Assembly: GCA_036768485.1 (NCBI GenBank)
Contig: JAVLUZ010000349.1
Coordinates: 27,412-91,411 of the forward strand
Reading direction: 5' to 3'
DNA length: 64,000 bases
Origin: Mermis nigrescens
Lineage: Eukaryota > Nematoda > Enoplea > Mermithida > Mermithidae
Within the stretch, counting starts at the first letter, position 1. The number at the start of each line of letters is the position of its first letter. The position numbers were made by a program, and so were the translations under genes. This document shows, piece after piece, positions 53,020 to 64,000 of this stretch. Under the pieces are notes generated by a model that was given only the letters and a program-made list of their open reading frames with translations, made no database searches and had not been told where the DNA came from.

Positions 53020-54095
53020 ATAGATTACTATGTGGATTTCCACTGCCTTACATTTGCCCAAAAAATTGATAGGGACTCTTCTTAATTAGGCACTAATAAA
53101 GGCAAAAGATATATTTCTCTATAATCGAGGCACAATTGTTTGTTGGTCAGGAGATGGTTTAATCCTCTTACTTATTTTTCGACTTCCAAATTTCTGACCC
53201 GCATTTTAATTTTCAGACTTGATTAGAAAGCAACTATAAAGAACTTCAATACAAGATTAAAAAGCATATTCTTTATACTCGTATTGTGCATTCAGTAGAG
53301 GTAAAAATATTTGCAAAATGAATAAAAATTTTTCACATGTGTTTTCCGATTTTTATCAGGATATGTTAATGAAGCAAGGCTGGTTAATGTATAAAATTTT
53401 AGATTGATCTGTAATTAGAAAGAATCGCCATGTTTCGCAGAATCATTTATCCATTAAATTCCACTGTAGCTCGAATAATTATAAGATTCAATAAAGTTGC
53501 TAAAATCGATGAATAGAAGTCATCATGTTTAATAACTATATTTATTTTGATAGATGAAGAATGAATTCAACAAAAGAAATGGATCATGGAGCTCAGTGAG
53601 TCAATTCTTTTAAAATGTTAGACAATATGCATTCATGTCTGCCTTAAATTTATTCAATTCAATGTATGTCATTCTTGCACATAAGTAGGAATATGAAATC
53701 ATCTATGTGGAAATAATTTCAGACTTTTTATTATGAGGAAGCCACAAGCTCAAATGATCAAAAATGTTAACAGTAGGAGAACGACGAAGTTTTTCAAATT
53801 AAAGTTACGACGTATTCTTTCCAAATTTGAATCTTCATCGACGTATTTTTTCAAAAAATAGATCAACGTAAAATTTCAGGAAAATTAGCCTCCTGATTTT
53901 AAAAAAAGCAATGAACAACATCCAGTAGATCTGCTTTACTCAGCAGACGATGCAAAACGATGCAAAAATTTACATACTCTTCTACCTTAGCACTAACATT
54001 CTGAGAAACGAAAAGTTAAATAATTCAATATAGTGATCCTTTTGGTTTGAAATTTTGCGTCGCTATACCTAATTGCTTCAATTTTCACGTTGAAC
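53020..54095. other. No gene seen
   Basis: AT-rich. An ATG at 53,553 opens 14 codons to a GTGAGT donor-like site, too little to call. Confidence 0.5.
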
Positions 54096-54144
54096 AAACG
54101 TTGTACAGTGTAAAGAACATCGTTCTCTATACTGTACAACGTTT
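54096..54144. repeat. Near-perfect hairpin, 23-bp arms
   Basis: AAACGTTGTACAGTGTAAAG and AAC are followed by a three-base ATC loop and the complementary arm, 21 of 23 pairs matching. The loop is too tight for a usual microRNA precursor. It may be the end pair of a lost element or a cruciform site. Confidence 0.75.
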
Positions 54145-54506
54145 TTAATCATTTGAGCCCCGACAGTAACAACAATTCGAACAATATTATCGAATTTTTT
54201 CAAAACTCTAATAAACCTTTTTTCAAAACTTTGGTTAACGTAATTTTTCAAAAATGAGATGACGTTTTTTTCAAAGAACTTTTAATCGGAAACACTGTCT
54301 TAAAAATAATATAATACTTTCCGGCTTTCTTATATACTGTAGTTGCTCAAAAAAGCGCCAACAATAAACAGTGCAATGTAGTGCACTGTTCAACACTATA
54401 CCGCATGCAGTGAAGTTAGGGAAAGGCCGATTCAGGATAAGAGTACCTACATGAGGTGAGATAGGGTGACCCTGAGCGGGGATGGTGGTCGCAACCATAG
54501 GTGAGC

Positions 54507-54786
54507 ATTGAAATTCTGGGGGGGGGCTGAAAAAATTTCTGGGGGAGGGGTGAAACAAAATTTTCAAAGGTCCAAAAAAGGTCTTAAAAGTGGTCGTGTG
54601 GCGAAAAAACACCACTTTTTGACGTTTCTCATCGAGCACTATCCAATGGTATCAAAAAATCGTTAGAAAAAACAATAAAAATTTCAAAATTAAATTCTGG
54701 GGGGGTGTATTTTGATTTCTGGAGGGTGGCTTTCCAACTTCTGTGGGTTGCAAACCCCCTAAACCCCCCACCACGCCCACGTGTCG
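54507..54786 (+). mobile_element. MITE family 1 copy
   Basis: It starts near ATAGGTGAGCATTGAAATTC, contains CATCGAGCACTATCC and GGGGGGTGTATTTTG, and ends CACGCCCACGTGT. Confidence 0.85.
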
Positions 54787-55059
54787 TGGTAACTCAACTA
54801 ATCACTAAAACTATGCAGCTAAAACTAGAATGTCATTTGAAACCAGCGGACCGATTGAGTTGAACAGCAGGATATGTGCCAGCAATATGTGTATGGTACC
54901 TGTACATATCTAGGATGATTGACTCTAGATATGGTGCTTCCTGAGAAGGGGGTGACCCTGAATAGACCTAAAATCAAAATATTTTACGAAAACAGCGTTA
55001 CTTGAGCTGAAATTCCGGATTTAGGAGGAATATGTTTCAATCATAGGTAGTTTGTGCTC
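54787..55059. other. No gene seen
   Basis: Spacer before the satellite; no supported feature. Confidence 0.5.
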
Positions 55060-57370
55060 ATATAGTGGGGATTCCTTAAAGCCAACCTGATTTTTAAATT
55101 TTTTTAGACTGATAATATCACATCGCCGACTATCCCACCAAGCCGACTAGACCTAATTATATATAACATAAAGCCTATGACTGGTATTATCCCCTCAGCC
55201 AGCCAGAATTTTGAAATTTTGTATGGCCGACCATGCCATGTTACCGATCATCTCATCTGGCCAACTAGATTTGAAGTTTTGTACCGGAATTTTAATAATC
55301 AGAGGAATCACATTGTGTCGACCAGATTTTTAAATTTTGTTCGACCGACCATACCATATCAATGACCGTCTCATTTGGCTGACTACATTATAATATAAAA
55401 ATAATAATTTAATATAATATAAAAAGTCAACATCTAAGCCGACCAGATTTTTTTAAAAATTTTCAGCCTGACCACCCATGTCAAAGACCGTCCCATCTAA
55501 CCGCTAGATTCAAATTTTTCTATAGAAAAATTCATGATCAGTATAAATCCCTTTAAGCCAACCAGATTTTTGAAAATTTTCCAAACTGACATCACCACAT
55601 TGCCGACCATCCGACGTAAAATACTAGAGAAAAGTTTATAAAAGAGTATAATAATAATAATAATATAATATAATAATAATATAATATAATATAATAATAA
55701 TATAATATAATCACCTTTAAGCCAACCAGATTTTAAAATACTATTTGACTGACCATACCATATCACTAACTGTCCCATCTGACCAACTAGATTCTGATTT
55801 TTGTACCAGAACATTGATAATCAGTAGGAAAGCCGATCAGATTTTTGAAAGTTTTTTGACCGACCGATAACACCGCATCACTGACCGTCCCATCTGGCCG
55901 GCCTGACCCATATTTTTATAACACAAAATTAATCAGCAGCAGGTTCTAAAATTTTGTTTAATCAATCTTATCACATCACCGGTCGTCCCATCTGGCCGAC
56001 TAGGTTCAAATTTTTTGTGTCAAAAAATTTAAGATCAGGAATACCTCAAAGCCCACCAGATATTTTAATAATTTTTCTGACGACCCTACTACACCATTGA
56101 CTTTCTCATATGGCCTTCAAAATTCAAATTTTAGTAACAGAAAATTTATGATCAGTACCAATCCCTTTAGGTCGACCGGATTTTTGAAAAAGCTTTCGAC
56201 GACGTACAACACATCAACCTACGTCCTTCTGGCCGAATAGATTCAAATCTTGGTAAGAGAAAATTCATGAAGAGTGGGAATCCCTTAAAGCCGACTATAT
56301 TTAAAGAAAAATTTAAGCCTGACTACAATACATCACCGACCGTCCCATACGGCAAACTTGATTCAAATTTTTACAACAGAAAATTCACGATCATTAGGAA
56401 TTCCTGTGAGTCAACTAGATTTTTGAAGTTTAAATTTGAATTTAGTTGGCCAGATGGGACGATCGGGGATTTGTTGGGTCGACCAAACAAAATTTCTGTA
56501 ATCTGGTCAGCTTAGAAGGATTCCTGCTGTTCATGAACTTTCTGTTATCTAAACTTGGGTCAAACCAGCCAGATTAGACGGTCGATTATGCGATATGGTC
56601 GACGAATCAAAAAGTCATAAAAATCTGGTTAGCTTATGGAAATTCCTACTCATCATGAATTTTCTGTGACCGAAATTTGAATCTAGTCGGCCAGATGGGA
56701 CGATCGGTTATGTGGTGAAGTCGTGAAGAAATTTTGTAAAATCTGTTTGGCTTAAAGGGATTCCTACTGATCCCGAATTTTCTGGTACAATAATTTGAAC
56801 CTAGTCGGCCAGAAGGGACGGTCGCGAATGTGGTAAAGTCGATGATACAAAATTCAAGAAAAATCTTGTCAGCTTAGAGGGATTCCTACCGTTTAGGAAT
56901 TTTCTTGGGTCAAGTCGGTCAAATGTGACGGTCGGTGATGTGGTGTAATCGGTCGATCAAAAATTTTCCAGAAATCTGGTTGGCTTTAAGGGATTTCTAT
57001 TGATCATGAATTTTCTAGTATAAAAATTTGAATCTAGTCGGCCAGATGGGACAGTCGATGAAATGCAATGATCGGTCAAACAAAATTTAAAAATCTGATC
57101 GGCTCAAACGGATTTCAACTCATCATGAATTTTCTGGTACAAAAATTTGAATCTAGTCAATCAGAAACGATGGTCGGTGAATTCATATGGTTAGTCGAAC
57201 AATATTTCAAAAATTTGATTCGCTTAAAAGGATTATATCAGTCATAGGCTTTCTCTTATATATACTTGTTTCTAGTCGGCCAGGTGAGACGGTCAACAAT
57301 ATAGTGTTTTCAGTCTAAAACAAATTTAAAAATCTGATTAGCTTAATGGGATTCCTACTAAATGAGTATT
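55060..57370. repeat. 118-bp satellite, head-to-head arrays
   Basis: About twelve units of roughly 118 bp run forward from 55,060 to about 56,425. Landmarks per unit are AGCCGACCAGATTTTTGAAA, CACCGACCGTCCCATCTGG, CCGACTAGATTCAAATTTTT and ATTCATGATCAGTAGGAAT. From about 56,430 to 57,370 about eight units of the same satellite run in the reverse orientation (GGCCAGATGGGACGATCGG and so on). AT-rich (ATAATA)n patches interrupt it at 55,390-55,425 and 55,645-55,715. The frames inside are not genes. Confidence 0.92.
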
Positions 57371-57868
57371 TACATACCATATGATCAAAGGTAGCGCATT
57401 AGCGCGAACCTGCAATATACTTGGGTACCCCCAACATAAGTCTATTTCCCCTACAGCTATAACGGGACATATCTGGAAGGTGCGGTTTTTGAAGGATAGA
57501 TCATTCAAAAGGTACTATGTCGCGCTTTATTTTGTTTACACTCAATATTGAGTTATTGAACCCTGTAAACTTTTGGATTAACGTTATAGCATATCGCGAA
57601 TTTAGATTGCTTTTTTAACTGCTTGTGATCAACTCAATATTAATGCCTCATACAATTTTATATCATGAATTGTAGATAAACGATTCTCTAGATAGCACAT
57701 TTTTTGCCTTTGAATTTGGCATTAGTTCTAGAATGGGATTGTAGAGAGTGTGAAAATCTGGGGTGAAAAAAGACATTTTGGTCGAATTTTCTACATGTTT
57801 ATGTCTGCCAACAACTCCGATAAGAGTATTTAGAAATTTTTTCTGATAGAACGTACTACGGCTCAAGG

Positions 57869-58140
57869 CCACACCTGGGTGTGGGGGTTTTGGGGTATGA
57901 CACCCACCGATAAACCAAAATACCCCCCCCTCCCGTAGAAACCAAAAGACTCCTTCCAAACTTAAATTTTTAAAATTTTTTCTGTTTTTTCCCCGCAATT
58001 TTTTGATGCCAATAGATAGTGCTCGATGAGAAACATTTGAAAATTGTGTTTTATCGCTATACCACCATTTTAAAGGAATTTTTTTACCTTTAAAAAATCT
58101 TGCACTTCCTCCCCTTATAATTTTAGTGCTGCCCATGCAT
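57869..58140 (-). mobile_element. MITE family 1 copy with paralogous empty site
   Basis: Reverse orientation: CCACACCTGGGTGTGGGGG to GCTGCCCATGCAT. GCTCAAGG is duplicated at 57,861-57,868 and 58,141-58,148. Copy C near 5,347 has a single GCTCAAG at the matching place and no insert, which documents the insertion event. Confidence 0.93.
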
Positions 58141-59628
58141 GCTCAAGGCCATTTTTTGGCTTATCAGCAAAATTTTGTGCTCTCAATACGGAGTCGGATC
58201 TAAAGGTTTAAACTATATACTCTAGTGAATCGTGTAAGAAACACATTTTTTCTAATATCCCTCCGCCAGCATTTCCGCTTATAGGTCTAGATAAATTGAA
58301 TAAAACACAAATAAAGTATCTTCTAAGGGCTACACATTGCAGCAAACAGCGTTTAAAAAACTAAAAATTGACTAATATGGGGTATACACTTCAGAGTCAG
58401 GGGTGTAAAACAGGTTAAAAAACACATTTTTTCCCTATTTTGATTATTAAATATCTCAAATTTTTTGTGGATCTGAAGTTTTCCACATACAAATGTAGTA
58501 CGACTCAAAGGTCACGAACTAGCACAAATTGAATTCGTTTACACTCGATGGAAAACTAAGTTCTGATTTTTAAAGTTTACAATGTGGTGGATGGTGGAAA
58601 ATACATCTTTGGTTTTTGTTCGACATTTTCTCCGTTTAGAAGTTAGGATAGGTCTAGCAAAATAAAAAGTAAGTATTTTCTTTCTAAGAGGTACAGGTTA
58701 CAGCGATTAGCGTTTATTTACATCAATATTTAGCTTTTTCGCGAGTTGTAAAGTCAAAAACTGGGCTTGTTAATCGTGCGTCTATCTTGTTTTTTCTGCC
58801 AACTTCTCCTGTTATCAGTCTGGAAATGATCTCGAGTCTAGAAATGTACCAGAAATTAAACGTGAAACGCTAATTGGGCGCATTTGTTTACATTCAACAG
58901 TTGTATAAACTGGTTTACACCTAATAATTATGTGTCTTCAGGCTACTGTGGGGACTGAATTTTTATATAAATGTTGATCGTAATATCAGAGCAATATCAG
59001 AAATACGAATCCAGCTGAAATATTCTTCACACTATGTGCTTGTGTAAACTTTACACTGCAAATTTACTCAAATTATAGAGCCTTACGAAAGCTTATTTTT
59101 TCAAAATGCTGAACGTAAAGTCAGAATTAGGAATCTGACTTTTAGTTTTCTCTACACTCAGTAGTTGTGTAAAGCTTGCACGATTGATTTATTGTAAATG
59201 CCTAGTTTACACTACCAACTTATTTTATTTCCAATGCGTTGCTAAACGTAGATTTTTCAGAATATATTCTGTAAGGTCAGGATTACGAATCTGACTGTAT
59301 GTTTTCTTTGCCGCCAGTAATTATGTAAAGTTTATGCTGGAAATTAAAAAATTAGTTTTCAACTGGGGCAGAAGCTAAATGTTTTCAAAAGGTTTCATGT
59401 AACGCCAGGATTATGAATCTGCGCATAAGTGTTTTTTACTGTCTATATTTGTGTAGAGTTTATGCTGAAGACATTTGATCTGTTTAAATAATTTAAGGTA
59501 AGAAGATAATACTGATTTTCAGAACAATATCCTTTTCCGCGTTCTTGGACTGCTGCCATTATTATGGAATGCTACTGTATGTGTTTACTGACTAATTTAC
59601 TCAAATCAAGTTAATTAAAAGTAGGGTA

Positions 59629-60440
59629 CTAGCGAAGACAAAGAAAAATGCTTCGATGGAACCAAAAAGACGAATATATTTGGGATTGTGGATTATTAAG
59701 GCTGTAAATGGAGGGGACTACAAGAAAGCTTCCTATGCATACGCCTAAAGTTGCAAAATCTGTTAAAAATCAGACTTTCTCTAAGCGACGTGAAAAATCG
59801 AAGTATATTCTGCTGCCTGCAGATTAAAATACACTATTAAGCCAAAAAACGACTGTAAAAGCAGTAAGTTAGCCATGCAGTATCTATGGGAAATGATATT
59901 GGGTAAGATAATAGTCTTTCTACAAGACAATCAAGGAAACTGTTGGTTTAAAGCAGCAGGAAACACGTAAACTTACGCGAAACTGATTACATGTAGGTAC
60001 ATACACTTGCCCGCAAACGATTGTGTGCACTAATCAATTGACGCCATGTTTGCTTGCTAGAATGCTCACGATGATAAAATAAAACACCTATAAATAGAAT
60101 CGCAATTAGTTTCCCATTAATCATGATACGGAGCAAGTCAGAATTACAACTTACAAGAAATTTACTATAAGCAAACATTTTAGATTATCTATATAGATTA
60201 TTATGTGAAGCATTGAAAATTATTAAAGAAGGTCACGCTTTGCACGCTTTTCAGAGACCGCAGAATATAATCCGATTTTTCGCGTTGCTTAGAGAAAAAC
60301 TTATTTTTAACAGATTTTGCGTCTTTAGGCGAATACATAGGAGGTAGCTTTTTCCTACTTCTCTCCTTTTACATCCTTTATGATCCACAATTCCAAGTAT
60401 ATTCGTCTTTTTTGTTCCATCGGAGCATTTTTCTTTGCCA
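59629..60440. mobile_element. Foldback with about 195-bp inverted repeats, inside copy D
   Basis: The arm at 59,629-59,825 (CTAGCGAAGACAAAG, GGGATTGTGGATTATTAAGG) is inverted at about 60,245-60,440. The interior contains 59,900-60,180, which is the reverse complement of the corresponding interior of 6,806-7,834. Confidence 0.8.
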
Positions 60441-60463
60441 GTTATAGTCTATTTTACGAAACC

Positions 60464-60670
60464 TTGTGCATGGAAATAAATTTCCGTTTCTTAAGCAACA
60501 GCTACAAAAGTGCTTTCTTGAGATCCTACTGTAATATGATTTTGCACAGTAAAACTTTACATACATACTTATTAACTGATATGCACGATGTCATAATTGA
60601 TGCTTCAATTTAAACCACTTTTGTAATCTATTAACGTTGATTCAAAAAGTGATATCCATGCACAAGGTTC
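60464..60670. mobile_element. MITE family 2
   Basis: About 205 bp starting ACCTTGTGCATGGAAAT and ending ATCCATGCACAAGGT, a 14-bp inverted pair. Related to 43,985-44,185. Confidence 0.82.
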
Positions 60671-62353
60671 GTGAAACGACTATAGAAACTACATGGCAAG
60701 CTTGTTTACAGTGTTTTCACGTTTACAATAGCCTATGAAGTGATTTCAGCTTTAGCTTTTTCAGTTTTCGTAGCGCAATTCTGATATAAAATTGTGGTCG
60801 ATTATTGTAAGCGATTGGATTCTTCACATCTTATCGAATTTCGTTTTTTGTAGGCCTTAGCCAGCTTGAACGATGCAGTAAATAAGTAAGTCATTTACTT
60901 TTTCCGCAATTTTTTAATTTCCGATTAGCAAGTAGTGCATGGCATAGTGGTCGTAATGAAATATATTATTCAAAGCTTAACAGCAAAATTAGTTGAGCGC
61001 GCCGCTTTTGTTAACTAAGTCTCAACTGACAAAATATACATTTTGTGTGAAAGGCTGATTTAAACTAGAACTTGCAGAATGTGTAGTAACATTTGAATAT
61101 ATTAGTAATTATTGTGATCAGAGCCGATCGGCTTTGTCAACAGAAAAAAATTTCGTAGGGAAAAAACAAAAGAGGATCAAGTTTCAGTCTCAAAATTTTT
61201 TTTAAAATTCTTTTATTTGTGTTAGGCTAAAAATCAAAATACTCACACTTTTTCTATTTCCTTCTTTCACTGACTTCTTTGCACATTTACTCTGACAATA
61301 ACAATAATAACGCTCAGTGAACTTTTTCTATTAAGTTATTCATTATTAATTGAAAAGCTTGAAAATTTTTACACGTTTTTCACTTATTTCTAGTTTTCCT
61401 CTTTTTCTTATTACAATTCTTGTTACTAATTGTACAGCCGAGTATTTTCAGATTAGGCATCGTAGTTTACAATTTGAGCACTGTACATTAGAAGCCGGAG
61501 CAAGATTGATAAGATGGACGTCATATCCTGATAATACATATACAAACACGTATATTTAAATTTTTCTACCAATACGCAAATAATCGTGAGATTTGGTTTT
61601 GGTAATTTCATTTTAAGTACCTATCCTTATAGTCTGCTTAGACTGTTACGTCATTTTATTGATGATTTGAATAAATTAATGCGCCGCAATCATTGATTAT
61701 TTTCCATTCAGTGCTCAGATTTTTCCATTGGTGTCTCTGACTACCATAAAAAATGTTGCATGTGTTCATATTAAATGTCTTAAAGCTTATACATAAAAAC
61801 TATAGCATCAGAATCGTGAGATGGACTATTAAATATAATGAGTGATTAACGAAATAATTTAATTCGTCACACTGTACTTAGAATTGCACATTATTAAAGA
61901 CAAGCAGGAACGGAAGAATAGAATAAAGTTACCTAAGCATTGAAATTTGCCAAAAGTTAGACCTCCCTGACCTTAAGACAAGAAAATATGTGCAACTTAT
62001 TTTTCATAGAAGTAAGCCGCATTGAATTTAAAAAACATCAAAGTTAGCTAGATGAAAATAAAAGAAAAAACAACACCAAAATATGCTTTTTAACCCCTCC
62101 CAATGTTAACCCGCTTTACACTGCCCCGCCAGTAATAAATCGCTCTTAAAAAACTAAAAACCTCCTCCGACATAATTCAGTTGATTACATTTAAGAATCC
62201 AAATTTAACTGAAAGCAAAACGAATCACATAAGTTGTGTGACCAACCAAATTTTGTATAATTATATGTTAAAACGTTATGTAAGAACGTCACACACTCAA
62301 TTCTAGGCGAGTATTGAGCACACGTTGGTATGGTGAAGAAAGGGGGTTTAGGC
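60671..62353. other. No gene seen
   Basis: A 32-base stretch at 60,854-60,885 sits between TTTTTTGTAG and GTAAGTC and would encode ALASLNDAVN, a possible micro-exon but too short to call. The frame at 61,350-61,559 starts at TTG, not ATG. Nothing else is supported. Confidence 0.45.
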
Positions 62354-62616
62354 ATAGGTGGGCAGCACCGAAAATCTGAGCTAAAGGGGTCGGGCTGAAA
62401 AATTTCTGGAAAGAGAGGGTGTGAAAAAATTTTCAAAGGTCAAAAAATGGTCATAAAAGTGGTCGTATGGTGGAAAAACACCATTTTTCGATGTTTTTCA
62501 TCAAGCACTATCCGATGGCATGGGGTATTTTGATTTCTGGGGGATGGAGTAATCCAACATCTCAAGGGAAGGATGCAAACCCCTCCACACCCCCTCCATC
62601 CCACGCCCACGTGTGA
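62354..62616 (+). mobile_element. MITE family 1 copy with internal deletion
   Basis: It starts ATAGGTGGGCAGCACCG and ends CACGCCCACGTGTGA. About 50-60 bp between CACTATCCGATGGCAT and GGGGTATTTTGATTTC are missing compared with other copies. Flanks GTTTAGGC and GTCTAGGG are a worn 8-bp duplication. Confidence 0.88.
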
Positions 62617-62815
62617 GTCTAGGGTATCTTGAACCTCGACGAGGAGGACCCTTAGAGTTGAATTTTTCACATGTTTCCTGTGGGGTTTTGCCGGTTTTAC
62701 ACCACCCAGACCCCGAAATTTAGCTATTACGTGCAAAAACAAAGAATGGCATCAAATTTTTTATCATCGATTTAAAAAAAAACGCACCACTAAGACATGT
62801 TCTGATATAGCTGCG

Positions 62816-62939
<124 letters not shown>

Positions 62940-64000
62940 TGCGGGGTACCCCCAAGAATATTACTGATACGCGCTAGCACTAGCACGATACATGATATGC
63001 AAATAGTACCTAACGTACACAACGCAAGTACTTAATAAACCGTTTGAATCCCATTATTGTTGTCAATCAAATGTATGTGTGATTCGGTCTAGCAATGGCA
63101 AAAAATGACCAAAAGGTTCGTAAAAACAAATGGAATAATTTTACTGTTATGTGTAATCGAAATGCGAAATCATTTTCAAATTTTCATTCCCATTTAAGTG
63201 ACTTTTTGCACTACTGGCTTCAAGGCAGTTGCGCTTTAGGAATAGATTTTTTATGCTTCTCTTTTCTCCATCTGCTCCAAATCCCGAAAAATTTTAGGCT
63301 CGTAGTCTAGACTCAGGGAGCGAATATTTGCATTTGGGCGTAGAGGCAATGTACGCTATTTTCTAACGTTTCTTACCAAGCTCTTCTATTGACAACAAAA
63401 CTTTGAAATTAAATTCTGAGAATTCAATTGAACTAGACCAAGCAAATGAAAGCACATAAACATTTTGTATTCATATCGAATTTTATCGAAATCTGGTTTT
63501 TGGCAGCAAATTAGCTGTTAAGGACTCGACCGTCGATGCATGTGGGTAAGCTTTGTTTGAAACAAAATATAGCCAATTTTTCTCCAAGAATATGATTTCT
63601 GAGCTTTCTATGTGTCGGCGAAATAGCTCTATTTTATGTGCTCTGGGTGATGAAAGTGCATTTATATTCTGCAAATCAGTGAATACTTACTCTCCCCTAG
63701 AAACTGAATTTTTTTCTCAAAATATTTCATGATGGAGGATCAACATTCAGAAAATTTGAACCCATTATAGACCGTAAGTGCTTAGCACTCAGATAGTAAC
63801 ACATCGAGTGAATTATAAACTGCAACTGCGAACAGCTCATCAAAGTGGCTAAGATGTTAGGATGGTACTTTGTGGTAACCAAGTTGTTAGCTGAATCCTG
63901 CAGCTCAAATTACACATAGAAGGGGCCCCTTTTACCTGAATAGGGGTCTTCAAGCGAAGCTCGGCCTTGCATAGAAAGAGCCAGGGGTAAACCTCTTATT
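62940..64000. other. No gene seen
   Basis: No supported exon or known repeat of the window; the region may hold introns or regulatory DNA of a gene beyond the edge. Confidence 0.45.

Larger units (their letters stand above)
57420..60440. mobile_element. Large non-coding repeat, copy D (partner of copy C)
   Basis: It aligns with 4,910-7,834 in direct orientation up to the left foldback arm, including the four tandem units with GTCAGAATTA cores (58,970-59,470). It carries a MITE family 1 insertion absent from copy C, so copy C is the empty site. The right third is a foldback whose interior is inverted relative to C. Confidence 0.75.

Noticed and set aside
55060..57370. CRISPR-like array of regularly spaced repeats
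   Set aside because: The whole 118-bp unit repeats, with no unique spacers, and orientation reverses in the middle; this is a eukaryotic satellite.
57869..58140. 157-residue minus-strand ORF
   Set aside because: It is translated MITE family 1 sequence extended into copy D.
61350..61559. Signal-peptide-like frame of 69 residues
   Set aside because: It begins with TTG, has no ATG upstream in frame and no splice acceptor that would supply one.

Overview
The window is eukaryotic, AT-rich, repeat-dense DNA with GT-AG introns, split small exons, a metazoan-type seven-transmembrane receptor gene, a Ty3/gypsy LTR element and many short inverted-repeat transposons. One inferred intron is only 52 bases and several acceptors read TTTCAG or TTTTCAG. 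This suggests an invertebrate, possibly a nematode or relative, but nothing identifies the species. True host coding sequence is sparse. Most long open frames that start with ATG outside the retroelement are chance frames.

Layout, left to right. 1-9,100: sparse host exons (minus-strand exon near 1.2 kb; plus-strand signal-peptide exon at 3,792 with a possible second exon at 4,672; two minus-strand exons at 8,538-9,089), interrupted by a 290-bp transposon sitting inside a tRNA-like relic and by a 2.9-kb element (copy C) that ends in a foldback. 10,400-12,600: two large foldback (snap-back) repeats. 12,724-22,566: a recently inserted LTR retroelement on the minus strand, the main coding object of the window. 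Its order in transcription sense is LTR, gag, an envelope-like glycoprotein, protease-RT-RNase H-integrase, an extra 458-residue ORF, LTR. Envelope before pol is not the usual gag-pol-env order. 22,850-29,760: degraded transposons, a possible plus-strand gene start at 23,741, a two-exon receptor gene on the minus strand (28,581 to 25,750) with a repeat-filled intron, and a well-bounded small exon at 29,418. 29,760-41,835: a pair of about 5-kb non-coding direct repeats (copies A and B) separated by GATAAA arrays and minisatellites. 43,673-45,639: a nested set of three transposons that abuts a minus-strand two-exon gene. 46,000-53,050: possible small secreted or Cys-rich exons among transposons nested in each other. 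55,060-57,370: a 118-bp satellite that reverses orientation in the middle. 57,420-60,440: copy D, the partner of copy C, whose inner segment is inverted relative to C. 60,460-64,000: short transposons, a long AT tract and unassigned DNA.

The retroelement breaks into several frames, but its LTRs differ by about one substitution in 380 bases, and nearly every frame change falls at a run of identical bases. The sequence therefore probably carries homopolymer-length errors, and broken frames elsewhere should be read with that in mind. Frames quoted for host exons come from splice-site and reading-frame consistency only; no homology search was possible.
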